From: a bacterium
GTDB lineage: Bacteria > Chloroflexota > Dormibacteria > UBA8260 > Bog-877
DNA length: 14,618 bases
Assembly (NCBI GenBank): GCA_021791455.1
Contig: JAJYWM010000319.1
Span: forward strand, 1-14,618
Direction of reading: 5' to 3'
A program made the translations under genes and the position numbers. Position 1 is the first letter of the stretch. Every line of letters starts with the position of its first letter. This document shows, one piece after another, positions 7,003-14,314 of this stretch. The notes beneath the pieces are model-generated. The model made no database searches. It saw nothing but the letters and a program-made list of their open reading frames with translations, and was not told the origin of the DNA.

Positions 7003-7097
7003 AGGGTTCGCTCCTGCGCTTGGCTCAAGTGTCGTGGCGCCTCAGAGTTGGCCTCTCGTGATCCGCTGAGGACCCTCTCACTCCATTGGCAATCGTA

Positions 7098-7112
7098 CCC
7101 CACATATAGGGG
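7098..7112 (-). promoter_or_regulatory. Candidate repA promoter/operator
   Basis: CCCC ACATATA GGGG (7098-7112) is an inverted repeat whose loop reads TATATG on the minus strand, a fair -10 element about 100 bp upstream of the repA ATG. No convincing -35 is present at the right distance. An inverted repeat over the core promoter is a common way for an initiator to repress itself, but its sequence is not related to the iterons here. Confidence 0.3.
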
Positions 7113-7164
7113 CCGTGGTAGCTTCAAGCCCCAAGATCTGGAGCCCAGGCCTACCAGGCCCCCG

Positions 7165-7261
7165 TGCGCTGATCTGGTCGCGCCTCTGCGCTGATTTGGT
7201 CGCGGGGTCTCCTTCTCAGGGTGCGCTGATTTGGTCGCGCCTCTGCGCTGATTTGGTCGCG
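7165..7261. repeat. Four iteron-like direct repeats; candidate replication origin
   Basis: The 18-bp sequence TGCGCTGATTTGGTCGCG occurs at 7187-7204, 7222-7239 and 7244-7261, with a single T-to-C variant (GATCTGG) at 7165-7182. Copies 1-2 and 3-4 are each 22 bp apart start to start, about two helical turns, with the spacer CCTC in both pairs. The pairs are offset by 35 bp between copies 2 and 3. The position upstream of repA is where iterons of RepA-type plasmids lie. All copies have the same orientation, reading toward the relaxase end. Confidence 0.85.
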
Positions 7262-7408
7262 CTTCCCACTTCGCATTACCTGTAGTACTCCTGTAAATCC
7301 TGTAGGAATTCCCACTCTCAAAGACAGGAACGCCGGACCCAGATAGCCGCATCACCGGTCTGGACGACAGAGATCTATCTCCAAGAACTTCCCCGCCTCC
7401 GGGGGCGC
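7262..7408. other. Less GC-rich origin flank with CCTGTA repeats
   Basis: Beside the iterons lies a stretch that is AT-richer than its surroundings (about 7271-7330). It contains three direct CCTGTA hexamers at 7279-7284, 7290-7295 and 7299-7304, spaced 11 and 9 bp. Iteron origins usually have an easily melted segment with short repeats beside the iterons, so this is a candidate unwinding element. I saw no good DnaA box. The remainder up to the relaxase stop has no gene. Confidence 0.45.
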
Positions 7409-10153
7409 TCACTCTCGCTCACGTCCCCTGTGGGGCTCATCCACCAGGGTCCAGCCAGGTTCCACCTCCCGGGATGGCTCGGGAGGTTCAGGAGTCGGTT
7501 CAGCCTCGGACTTCTGTTCAGCCTCCTGCTCGGCAGGTACCGCGGCGGCCTGCTCCGCCTGCTCGAGGAGAGTCGTGGCGGCCACCACCGGGTGAGCCTC
7601 CTCCCAGTGAACGGCCAGCGCCGCCATGGCGGCGGGCACGTCGCCGGGAGGAGTGCCGAGGCTGTCTGAGTCGGTGATCACCACCGAGGTCTCCTTGGCC
7701 CTGGTGACCCCGACATAGCCTGAGGCCCGGTCGGTCTGCCAGCCGCCGCCGCAGACCAGGACCTCGGCGACCGTCCTGCCCTGAGCCCGGTAGAGGTGCT
7801 GGGCATAGGCGAGGTCCAGTGCCGAGCGGTGCTCCTGGTCCACCGCCCACTCCCGGTCTCGGAGCTTGACGGTCACGGTGCCGGCCCCAGGATCGGTGGC
7901 GACCACCACCCCGGTCTCGCCGTTCTCCACTCGCCGAGTGGTTCTGCCCTGGGCCTTGACCCCGTAGACGGGGCGGGTGGTGACCACCCGGTCCCCTGGG
8001 TAGGCGAGCAGCGAGGGGCTGGGCGCCACCGCATCAGTGGCCTCCTGCTCCGCCTCCGGCCCTATCGCGACGGGCTCCCCCTGGAGCTCGTCCTTCTCCA
8101 GCCGGGCCTGCTGGGCCCGGCGGTTGAGGTCTCTCACCTCGGCCCTGGTGCCGTCAGTTGTTAGGAGCAGCTGGTCGACCCCCAGGCCTCTCTCCGCCAG
8201 TGCCTCACGGTCTTGGTCCCAGCGGGCGACTGCGGCGGCCCTGGCCTGCTCCCGGTCTGCGGCCACCAGGACCAGGTCGCGCTGGGCGTAAGCGGCGAGA
8301 GCTTCGGCTGAGGCTCCGGCGCGGAGCGCCGCCCAGGCGTCCCTGGCCCAGGGGGAGTCGGCTCGGTAGACGGTGGTGAGGAGGGCGGTTGGAGCCCTCT
8401 CGGTCAGGACGGGCCATAGTCCGCCAGGGCCGATGGGGGAGAGCTGGGCCGCGTCGCCGGCGGCGACGACCCTGGCCTGTCCCGCGGCTTGCAAGAGCGC
8501 CGCCCATCTGGTGGTCTCGATCACGCCGGCCTCGTCGAGGGCGACCACGTCCTTCGGCCCCAGGGTTATCCGGCCGGTCTCCACGCGGTGGACGAATGCC
8601 TCGAGAGTGCAGGAGACGTCGGCCCCGGTCTGCTCTCCGAGGCGCTGGGCGGTGGCGCCGGCGACGGCCACGGCGACAGCCTTGCCGCCGGCCGCCTGGT
8701 GGGCGGCGACCACGGCCTGCAGGACGGCCCCCTTGCCGGCCCCGGCGGGGGAGGCGAGGCCCACGAAGCCGTCATCCCCGCAGGCGAGCCGGACAGCAGC
8801 CACCTGCTCCGGGTCCAGGGGCACCGGGGCTTCCCGGACCGCCTTGGCGATTAGGGGGTCCGGCAGCGCCCGGGTGGAGTCCTTGGGATGGGCCGCCACG
8901 GCGGCCAGCGCGGCCTGCTCGGCCTGCAAGGTTGGCCTGGTGGTCCAGAGGCCGCTCATGAGAGGGACCAGGGCTGGGTCGGCGGTGACGGCCTCCACGA
9001 GGGCGTCGACGGCAGTGCCGGGAACCCGGCCCTGGGCGGCCTCGGCTACGGCGGTGCGCAGGGTGCGGGTGTCCACGGTCGCCGAGGTGTGAGTGAGACG
9101 GCGGGGGCTCTCGGGGTCGGTGAGTTCCTGGACCACAGCGTTCACTGTCTCCGCCCAGGGTGCTTGGGGGAGGGGACGTGGCTGAGGGGCCCAGCTGCTG
9201 GGGTCGGCGCCGGCGGCCTTCGCCCTCTCCTGCCAGGCATGGAACGCGTCCTCGGGGACCGCAGTCTTTGGGGAGCGGGAGCGGACGACGAGGTTGCGAA
9301 CCTCCTCGTCGGTGGGGGCCCGGCCATGACGGGCCCGGAAGGTGGCGACGGCCTTCTCGACCTCAGCGGCCCGGGCGCTGAAGGCAGACCTCACCTTGGG
9401 GGGGACGCCCGAGACCTCGAAGTACCTGGCGTGGCGCTCGGTCCTGTACCCCTGCTGCTGGAGGAGGGTGGCGAGTTCGGCGCGGTACACCGCTCCGGCC
9501 TCGGCGGCGATGCGGTAGAGGGCGCGGGAGTCGATGGCGGCCCAGCGGCCGGTCCTGGCCTCCCTCTCGTAGGAGCGGAGGGCGCAGTTGGCGATGACGC
9601 AGTGGTCGTGGAGCTGGGGGTCGGGGGAAGCCCCCGTCTGCTGCTGGACCTGGCTCTGACGGGAGGTGTGGTGGCGGAAGCGGGCGATGACCAGACCCTG
9701 GGCGCGCTCGTGGCGGACCTGGCCTGCGATGCGGCGGCGGACCAGGGGGGCATGGGCTTCCAGGTGGGCGCAGGCGACCTGGACTGCCTGCTGGTGGGCC
9801 CGCTCGACTGCGTCCCTGGTGGGCTGATCTCCGAGGGCCCAGACGATGGCGACGGACTTGGGGGCAGAGAAGGTGCAGTCGACGGCGGCGGTGTGAACAC
9901 CGTGGGCGTGGCGGACCAGCTGCTCGCCGGTGCGGGGATCCTGGCCCTGCCAGAGGCGGACCAGCTGGTCACGGTCCACCTCGCCGGAGAGACCGAGGGC
10001 GACAGCTCCCTGGCCGAGCCACTCCCCTGGTCCCTCGGCTGGCCGCCCCTCATGGCCGAGGTAGTAGTCGCCGCGACGGCGCTCCGGTCCCTGGCTGGCA
10101 AGGTAGGCGACGTAGCCCGCAGTGTCCCCGGCAGCGATCTTGTGGACGGTCAT
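7409..10153 (-). CDS. MobF/TraA-type conjugative relaxase-helicase
   Basis: The product has 914 residues from the ATG at 10153, chosen because GGAGGGA lies 11 bases upstream and because MobF relaxases start just before their catalytic tyrosines. Tyr14, Tyr17, Tyr30 and Tyr31 are the candidates. The relaxase domain (about 1-300) shows DCTFSAPKSVAIVWAL (92-107), RFRHHTSR (158-165) and the metal-binding LHDHCVIANC (181-190). A RecD-like helicase follows: P-loop ASPAGAGKG (467-475), Walker B DVVALDEAG (535-543), and near the C terminus YRAQGRTVAEV and GYVGVTRAKETSV. The acidic, proline-rich tail is low complexity. It nicks oriT, stays covalently bound to the strand and unwinds it for transfer. 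The P-loop ends in Gly where Thr or Ser is expected. The frame is open upstream to 10294, but that part has no relaxase character. Confidence 0.93.
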   Translation of the reverse strand: MTVHKIAAGDTAGYVAYLASQGPERRRGDYYLGHEGRPAEGPGEWLGQGAVALGLSGEVDRDQLVRLWQGQDPRTGEQLVRHAHGVHTAAVDCTFSAPKSVAIVWALGDQPTRDAVERAHQQAVQVACAHLEAHAPLVRRRIAGQVRHERAQGLVIARFRHHTSRQSQVQQQTGASPDPQLHDHCVIANCALRSYEREARTGRWAAIDSRALYRIAAEAGAVYRAELATLLQQQGYRTERHARYFEVSGVPPKVRSAFSARAAEVEKAVATFRARHGRAPTDEEVRNLVVRSRSPKTAVPEDAFHAWQERAKAAGADPSSWAPQPRPLPQAPWAETVNAVVQELTDPESPRRLTHTSATVDTRTLRTAVAEAAQGRVPGTAVDALVEAVTADPALVPLMSGLWTTRPTLQAEQAALAAVAAHPKDSTRALPDPLIAKAVREAPVPLDPEQVAAVRLACGDDGFVGLASPAGAGKGAVLQAVVAAHQAAGGKAVAVAVAGATAQRLGEQTGADVSCTLEAFVHRVETGRITLGPKDVVALDEAGVIETTRWAALLQAAGQARVVAAGDAAQLSPIGPGGLWPVLTERAPTALLTTVYRADSPWARDAWAALRAGASAEALAAYAQRDLVLVAADREQARAAAVARWDQDREALAERGLGVDQLLLTTDGTRAEVRDLNRRAQQARLEKDELQGEPVAIGPEAEQEATDAVAPSPSLLAYPGDRVVTTRPVYGVKAQGRTTRRVENGETGVVVATDPGAGTVTVKLRDREWAVDQEHRSALDLAYAQHLYRAQGRTVAEVLVCGGGWQTDRASGYVGVTRAKETSVVITDSDSLGTPPGDVPAAMAALAVHWEEAHPVVAATTLLEQAEQAAAVPAEQEAEQKSEAEPTPEPPEPSREVEPGWTLVDEPHRGRERE

Positions 10154-10292
10154 CACAGCCGCAATCCCTCCATCTCCCCGACCCCAGCATACTATACGCA
10201 CATTCTGTGCTGAGCCAGCCACTGGCCGCAATGCTGAAGCTCGGCCCACTGCCAGAGTGTTAAACTGCCATACAGTTAGGAGTGGGGCAGTC
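10154..10292. promoter_or_regulatory. Divergent promoter region between relaxase and toxin genes; possible oriT
   Basis: This gap feeds both directions. On the minus strand TATAGT (10196-10191) is a good -10 about 38 bases before the relaxase ATG, with the ribosome binding site GGAGGGA at 10171-10165. On the plus strand TAAACT (10261-10266) could be the -10 of the toxin operon. GCCAG CCA CTGGC (10214-10226) is a small hairpin. Relaxase genes are often next to the oriT they act on, so this is the first place to look for the nic site. I cannot identify a nic sequence. Confidence 0.45.
10263..10277. promoter_or_regulatory. Candidate operator of the toxin-antitoxin operon
   Basis: AACTG CCATA CAGTT is a perfect 5-bp inverted repeat with a 5-bp centre. 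It overlaps the presumed -10 (TAAACT, 10261-10266) and ends just before AGGAG (10278-10282). Ribbon-helix-helix antitoxins usually repress their own operon from such a palindrome. The protein-site match is inference. Confidence 0.45.
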
Positions 10293-10577
10293 ATTCAGGT
10301 CACACGGGCAGCTCGGAAACATGGAATCACCGATGAGCAGATCCGCTACGTCATCGAGCACTGCGGGTTGATGTTCGACCAGCCGGCACCGGTCGGGGGG
10401 GTCGGGCAAGACCGGATCGTCTACCTCGGTGATGACGCCCACGGCGTTCCTCTGGAGGTGGTCGCGGTGGCCAACGCGGCCGGCGACGTCCGGGTAATCC
10501 ACGCGATGAAGCTGCGAGAGAAGTATCGACGCGAGTACGAGGAGGCCGTGCCATGGCGAACCGCGCCTTCGTCTTGA
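10293..10577 (+). CDS. BrnT/RelE-like toxin of a type II toxin-antitoxin pair
   Basis: The product has about 94 residues. RAARKHGITDEQIRYVIEH (about 5-23), then DRIVYLGDDAHGVPLEVVAV and VIHAMKLREKYRREYEE, follow the pattern of small actinobacterial toxins with a RelE/BrnT-like fold: an N-terminal basic helix with KHGIT, a central sheet, and a C-terminal HAM(x)LRxKY segment. Members are ribosome-dependent or free ribonucleases. The gene lies first, ahead of the antitoxin, as in BrnTA and HigBA. No ATG, GTG or TTG sits where homologs start. ATT at 10293 does, with AGGAG ten bases upstream, giving I/MQVTRAARKHG. The alternative GTG at 10257 would place the operator palindrome inside the coding region and has no ribosome binding site. 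It overlaps the antitoxin gene by 25 bp. The family call rests on motif pattern and gene pairing. Confidence 0.7.
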   Translation: MQVTRAARKHGITDEQIRYVIEHCGLMFDQPAPVGGVGQDRIVYLGDDAHGVPLEVVAVANAAGDVRVIHAMKLREKYRREYEEAVPWRTAPSS

Positions 10578-10855
10578 AGGACGGAACGGTTCTAACCCCG
10601 GAGCTGGAGGAAGAGCTGTCCCGAGAGGCTATGGCCGGCTATGACCTCTCCCTGGCTCGGCGCGTCCACCTTCGCCCCGGCCGCCCCGCCAAAGGGGAAG
10701 CTCATGGGGAGTCCCCGAAGGTCAACACCCGTGTCCCTGCCGAGGTTTACGTCGAAGCGCGCCAGCGAGCAGCCAGCGAGGGGACCACCCTGTCGGCGGT
10801 GATGCGGCGGTTGCTAGCGGAGTACGCGGTAGGGAGCCGCCAGAGCAAGGGGTAG
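10553..10855 (+). CDS. Ribbon-helix-helix antitoxin
   Basis: This 100-residue protein partners the preceding toxin. A strong GGAGG lies seven bases before the ATG, inside the toxin gene, so it is probably made in excess. The N-terminal half (ELEEELSREAMAGYDLSLARRV, about 18-39) is the likely toxin-neutralising part. A linker RPGRPAKGEAHGESPK follows. The C-terminal RVPAEVYVEARQRAASEGTTLSAVMRRLLAEYA (about 60-92) is a ribbon-helix-helix DNA-binding domain. A C-terminal DNA-binding domain with the toxin gene first matches BrnA-type arrangements. It should bind the toxin and repress the operon, possibly at 10263-10277. Confidence 0.78.
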   Translation: MANRAFVLKDGTVLTPELEEELSREAMAGYDLSLARRVHLRPGRPAKGEAHGESPKVNTRVPAEVYVEARQRAASEGTTLSAVMRRLLAEYAVGSRQSKG

Positions 10856-10926
10856 CCAACGTCTACGGCCGCAACCCTGTCTCGCTGCGCCATACGCCGA
10901 GGTCAGGCGACGCGTCCGGATGCACG

Positions 10927-11319
10927 TCAAGGCACACAGCCAGACGCGCTACCCGGTGGTGGGCAGGTCGGCCGCCAAGCCGTCGGTAAGCGGCCACCGC
11001 CTCGGGCAGGTGGATAGCCGGGCATCGGGCTGAGTGCGGCTGGGGCACGCTGAGCCGGCCTCTCCAGACCAGCTCCGCGGATCCGGTGCCCCGCCCTGGC
11101 TCTCCGCTGCTCGCCCCGCTCCCGGTAGGTGAGCTCGACGACGAGCCGCTGGACGGCCGTCCTCGCCTCGGCGATCAAGGGCAGGCTGGGGTCCTCCACG
11201 GAGAGTGCGGTCGCGGCCAGGGTGTCCAGCCGGCGCTGCACTGAACGGGCGTCGCGGAGCAGGGCCGCGGTCCGCTTGGCAATGCCCGCGGCGGCGGAGA
11301 TGTCGCTGTCGGTGGTCAC
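10927..11319 (-). CDS. Hypothetical protein coupled to the coupling-protein gene
   Basis: The 130-residue frame starts at an ATG that overlaps the stop of the coupling-protein gene (ATGA, 11319-11316), so it is probably cotranslated with it. The first 75 residues are helical and charged ([17 protein letters not shown], then RLVVELTYRERGEQRRARA) and look like real protein. The last 45 are rich in Pro, Arg and Gly and look like out-of-frame translation. Another minus-strand frame over 10863-11048 (HLPEAVAAYRRLGGRPA) reads more naturally, which suggests a frameshift near the middle. I recognise no family; an accessory transfer protein is possible from position alone. Confidence 0.5.
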   Translation of the reverse strand: MTTDSDISAAAGIAKRTAALLRDARSVQRRLDTLAATALSVEDPSLPLIAEARTAVQRLVVELTYRERGEQRRARAGHRIRGAGLERPAQRAPAALSPMPGYPPARGGGRLPTAWRPTCPPPGSASGCVP

Positions 11320-12722
11320 TGTTGGGGGAGCGTAGCCGCCGCCTCCTCGGCCGGCTGCAACCAGCTGGCAAAGGGCTGGGTGCGCTCCGGGTCGATGAGG
11401 CTTATCTGCCGGGGCTCGCCGGCCCCGATGAGGACCCAGGCTGAGCCCCGGTAGCCCGAGCGCCAGGCGGAGGCGGGGAGGCGGGGCTGCTCCACGAAGC
11501 TCTGGGAGGTGCTCTCAGTCTCGTCGTCGTGGCGCTGGTCATGGCGCTTGGTGCGGGAGGAGGTGGTCGTGGTGAGGGAGACCAGATGGCGGCCCACCAG
11601 GGTCTCCAGCTGCTGCAGGGTGTCGGCGTCGGCGTAGCCGGGGAGGACCACCTTGGCCCCGGCCAGGGTGAGGAAGCTCTGGGCTCCTTGTGGGGTCCAG
11701 CGGGCGGCGGCCTGGCGGAGGTCCTGCATGGCGATCAGGGTGACCAGGTTGCGGCCGCCGCCCTCGGCGAGCAGGCGGGGGAGGACGGGCAGAGGGCAGA
11801 TGGTGGCGACCTCGTCGAGGGCGAGCAGCCAGGGGATGGGCAGGGCTCCGCTGGGGCCGGAGATGCGCAGGGCGGCGAGGCGCAGCTCCTCCACCAGGCC
11901 CACGACCAGGGGCGCCCCGTCGGTGGCGGCATCGGAGGGGGAGACGACGTAGACGGTGTTGGGGCTGGAGAAGAACTCGTCAGGGTCGAAGGGGAACTCG
12001 GGGATGGCATCGGCGGCCTGGCAGACCCTGGTGGTGTCGAAGGGGGAGAGCATCCCCTGCAGGGCCGACCAGATGCTGCCGCGCTCCCGGTCCGGGGTGC
12101 GCAGAAGCCCGTGCAAGAGAGCCAGGGCGGCCTGGCTCTCGGCCTTCTGGCAGAAGGCCTGGGCGGGGTCGGCGCGCTGGGCGTGGGCCCAGGCGCAGAC
12201 GGTCGCTAGGGGACGGTCCTCCAGGGCGGCGGCGTGGAGGAGGACGGCGCCGAGCTGGGTGGCCCGGGTGCGCCAGTGAGTGGCGTCCGCGACGCCCCGG
12301 CCGGTGTCGACCGCGAGCGCCTCCGCCCGCTGGCGGGCTGTGTCCCAGTCATGGCAGCCCCGCAGGGGGGACCAGACCAGGCGACGGGCGCCCTCGGGCA
12401 GAGGGTCGACGGCGACCAGGGGGTCGAAGAGCCAGACAGCCCCCCTCTGGGAGCGCCAGGCACAGGTGGCGTCGAGTACGTCGCGGCGGGTGGAGGTGAC
12501 GAGGACCGGGCCCTCCCAGGCGGCGACGTTGGGGATGATCAGGCCCCGGGTCTTGCCGCTGCGGGGAGGGCCCAGGGCCAGGGCTGCCACCTGGGGTGGG
12601 GCGCTGATCCAGTCGCCCTGGACCCTGCCGCAGCAGATCCGGAAGGAGGGAGGGGGGCCGGGAGCAGGAGCCGGTGGCAGTGGCCAGTGCCAGCCGTACC
12701 GCCACCAGAGCCGGCGGGCCCG
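11316..12722 (-). CDS. VirD4/TraG-type coupling protein, 5'-truncated
   Basis: Coupling-protein sequence starts near [12 protein letters not shown] (about 12710) and runs about 465 residues to the stop. It shows Walker [12 protein letters not shown] (about 12575-12543), then [22 protein letters not shown], and Walker [16 protein letters not shown] (about 11795-11840). [15 protein letters not shown] and [13 protein letters not shown] follow, typical of VirD4/TraG ATPases that bring the relaxase-DNA complex to the secretion channel. The usual N-terminal pair of membrane helices is missing. Upstream of about 12722 the same frame stays open to 13613, but there it is antisense to a transposase gene and has no coupling-protein character. 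The first plausible start inside the conserved part is GTG at 12590. A soluble, poorly expressed or dead protein is likely. The junction could also be an assembly error. Confidence 0.8.
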   Translation of the reverse strand, partial: RARRLWWRYGWHWPLPPAPAPGPPPSFRICCGRVQGDWISAPPQVAALALGPPRSGKTRGLIIPNVAAWEGPVLVTSTRRDVLDATCAWRSQRGAVWLFDPLVAVDPLPEGARRLVWSPLRGCHDWDTARQRAEALAVDTGRGVADATHWRTRATQLGAVLLHAAALEDRPLATVCAWAHAQRADPAQAFCQKAESQAALALLHGLLRTPDRERGSIWSALQGMLSPFDTTRVCQAADAIPEFPFDPDEFFSSPNTVYVVSPSDAATDGAPLVVGLVEELRLAALRISGPSGALPIPWLLALDEVATICPLPVLPRLLAEGGGRNLVTLIAMQDLRQAAARWTPQGAQSFLTLAGAKVVLPGYADADTLQQLETLVGRHLVSLTTTTSSRTKRHDQRHDDETESTSQSFVEQPRLPASAWRSGYRGSAWVLIGAGEPRQISLIDPERTQPFASWLQPAEEAAATLPQQ

Positions 12723-13637
12723 GGGACCGCCTGCGCCAGCGACTCGAAGCGCTTCGGGTCCTGGGATTCCAACCTGCTCACGGAGTGGCACGCCCGCTAC
12801 GGCGGACCGGGGGTGATGATCTACTGGCACGTCGAGCGCAAGTCGGTCTGTGTGTACTCGCAGCTCACGGCCTGCTCGGCGAGCGAGGTGGCGGCGATGC
12901 TCGAAGGGCTGCTGCGCCACTGCACCGACGCCGACATCGAGGCGGACTACGTCGACACCCACGGCGCCAGCGTCGTCGGCTTCGCCTTCACCCACCTGCT
13001 CGGGTTCCGGCTGCTTCCCCGGCTGAAGAACATCGGCGCCATCCGGCTGTACCGGCCCGACGAAGAGGCGGCGTACGTTGGGCTGGCCGAGGTGCTGACG
13101 AGGCCGATCCGCTGGGAGCGGATCACCCAGCAGTACGACCAGATGGTCAAGTACGCCACCGCGCTGCGCCTGGGGACGGCCGCCGCCGACCAGATGCTCC
13201 GGCGCTTCGTCCGCGGCGGGCCCAAGCACCCCACCTACCAGGCCCTGGAGGAGCTGGGGCGGGCGGTGCGCACGATCTTCGTCTGCGAGTACCTGGCAAC
13301 GCCGGCGCTGCGGCGCGAGATCCACGAAGGACTGCAGGTCGTCGAGCACTGGAACAGCGCCAACACGGTGATCTTCTACGGCAAGGACGCCGAGCTCACC
13401 GGCGCGGACCGCGAGCACCAGGAGGTGTCGATGCTCGCGCTGCACCTGCTGCAGTCCTCGCTGGTGCATGTGAACACCCTGCTGCTGCAGCGGGTGCTCG
13501 GCGACGCGGAGTGGGAGCAGCGGCTCACCGAGGCCGACCGCCGGGCGCTGACGCCGCTGTTCTGGTCGCACGTCAACCCGTACGGCCGCTTCCGCTTGGA
13601 CATGGACACGCACCTCGACCTCGGGGCGGCGGCATGA
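12723..13637 (+). pseudogene. tnpA: Tn3-family transposase, C-terminal fragment
   Basis: About 304 codons are left of a protein that is normally near 1,000 residues. The fragment begins right at the catalytic core. Asp at 12741-12743 ([10 protein letters not shown]), Asp at 12954-12956 (YVDTHGAS) and Glu at 13344-13346 ([10 protein letters not shown]) match the DDE triad of Tn3 transposases in context and spacing (71 and 130 residues apart). [25 protein letters not shown] and the ending [11 protein letters not shown] are family signatures. The N-terminal DNA-binding and regulatory parts are absent, and no start codon or promoter is in place, so it cannot transpose. Upstream of about 12723 the frame runs antisense to the coupling-protein gene. 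The stop overlaps the next gene (ATGA). Confidence 0.88.
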
Positions 13638-14314
13638 CCGCCCGCCGACGGGGCGTCATGCGAGCGGCAATCTACGCCCGGGTGTCGACGCGCGACCGAG
13701 ACCAGAACCCGGAGACGCAGCTGCGGCCGCTGCGCGAGCACGTCGGAGGTCTCGACGACGTCCTCGTCGTCGGCGAGTTCGTCGACCACGCCGGCGCCGA
13801 CGACCTTCGCGGTCGCAAGGAGTGGCGGCGGCTCAACGACCTGGCCCTGCACCGCGACATCGACCTGATCGTGGTCTGGAAGCTCGACCGTGCCTTTCGC
13901 TCGGTCGTCGACGGGGCAATGACGCTGCAGGCGCTGCGCACCGCGGGCTGCGGCATCCGCTCCCTTCAGGAGCCGTGGATCGACACCACCACGCCGATTG
14001 GCGAGGCGATGTACCACATCACCCTCGCCTGGGCGCAACTGGAGAAGCGGCAGATCACCGAGCGGGTACGAGCCGGGTTGGATCGGGCCCGGGCCGAGGG
14101 CAAGACCCTGGGCCGGCCACCGCGTCGCCGGCCGGTCACCGACCACCCGATGTGGGCGCGGGTGGTCCAGGCCATCGAGACCGGCGACCTCACCCGGGCC
14201 GAGGCGGCGCGAAAGCTCCGCGTGCGCAAGGCCACGCTCATCGAGGCGCTGAAGGCGTTCCCCAAAGGGGGTCGCTCAGAGGGCAGCCCCGCCGAGTTTG
14301 ATCAGGGCACATGA
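13634..14314 (+). CDS. tnpR: Serine recombinase (transposon resolvase)
   Basis: The protein has 226 residues. [20 protein letters not shown] contains the nucleophile Ser18. [11 protein letters not shown] supplies Arg86 and Arg89, and [37 protein letters not shown] is the helix leading to the DNA-binding part. A C-terminal helix-turn-helix is around 185-206 ([22 protein letters not shown]). The ATG at 13634 overlaps the transposase stop; a second ATG at 13658 would fit the family start equally well. In Tn3 elements this enzyme resolves the cointegrate at the res site. With the transposase ruined, it may persist as a multimer resolvase (inference). It differs clearly from the recombinase at 399-974. 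CCCC AAA GGGG near its end (14260-14270) is a hairpin inside the coding region. Confidence 0.92.
   Translation: MTARRRGVMRAAIYARVSTRDRDQNPETQLRPLREHVGGLDDVLVVGEFVDHAGADDLRGRKEWRRLNDLALHRDIDLIVVWKLDRAFRSVVDGAMTLQALRTAGCGIRSLQEPWIDTTTPIGEAMYHITLAWAQLEKRQITERVRAGLDRARAEGKTLGRPPRRRPVTDHPMWARVVQAIETGDLTRAEAARKLRVRKATLIEALKAFPKGGRSEGSPAEFDQGT

Noticed and set aside
7165..7261. CRISPR array
   Set aside because: Only four copies with 4-bp and 17-bp spacers and no spacer diversity; the context is a replication origin and no cas gene is present.
8888..10213. Long plus-strand open frame opposite the relaxase gene
   Set aside because: A Gly/Val-rich translation typical of the antisense of GC-rich coding DNA; the relaxase motifs are on the other strand.
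10154..10294. N-terminal extension of the relaxase to 10294
   Set aside because: The relaxase-like sequence starts at MTVHKIAAGD, with a good ribosome binding site before 10153 and a -10 element inside the supposed extension.
12234..12722. Plus-strand frame extending the transposase fragment upstream
   Set aside because: It is antisense to the conserved coupling-protein domain with Walker motifs; the translation is Gly/Ala/Asp-rich shadow sequence.
12723..13613. Minus-strand frame extending the coupling-protein gene to a 765-residue product
   Set aside because: It is antisense to the transposase fragment, whose family motifs are clear. The minus-strand translation over this part is low in hydrophobic pattern and matches no coupling-protein N terminus.
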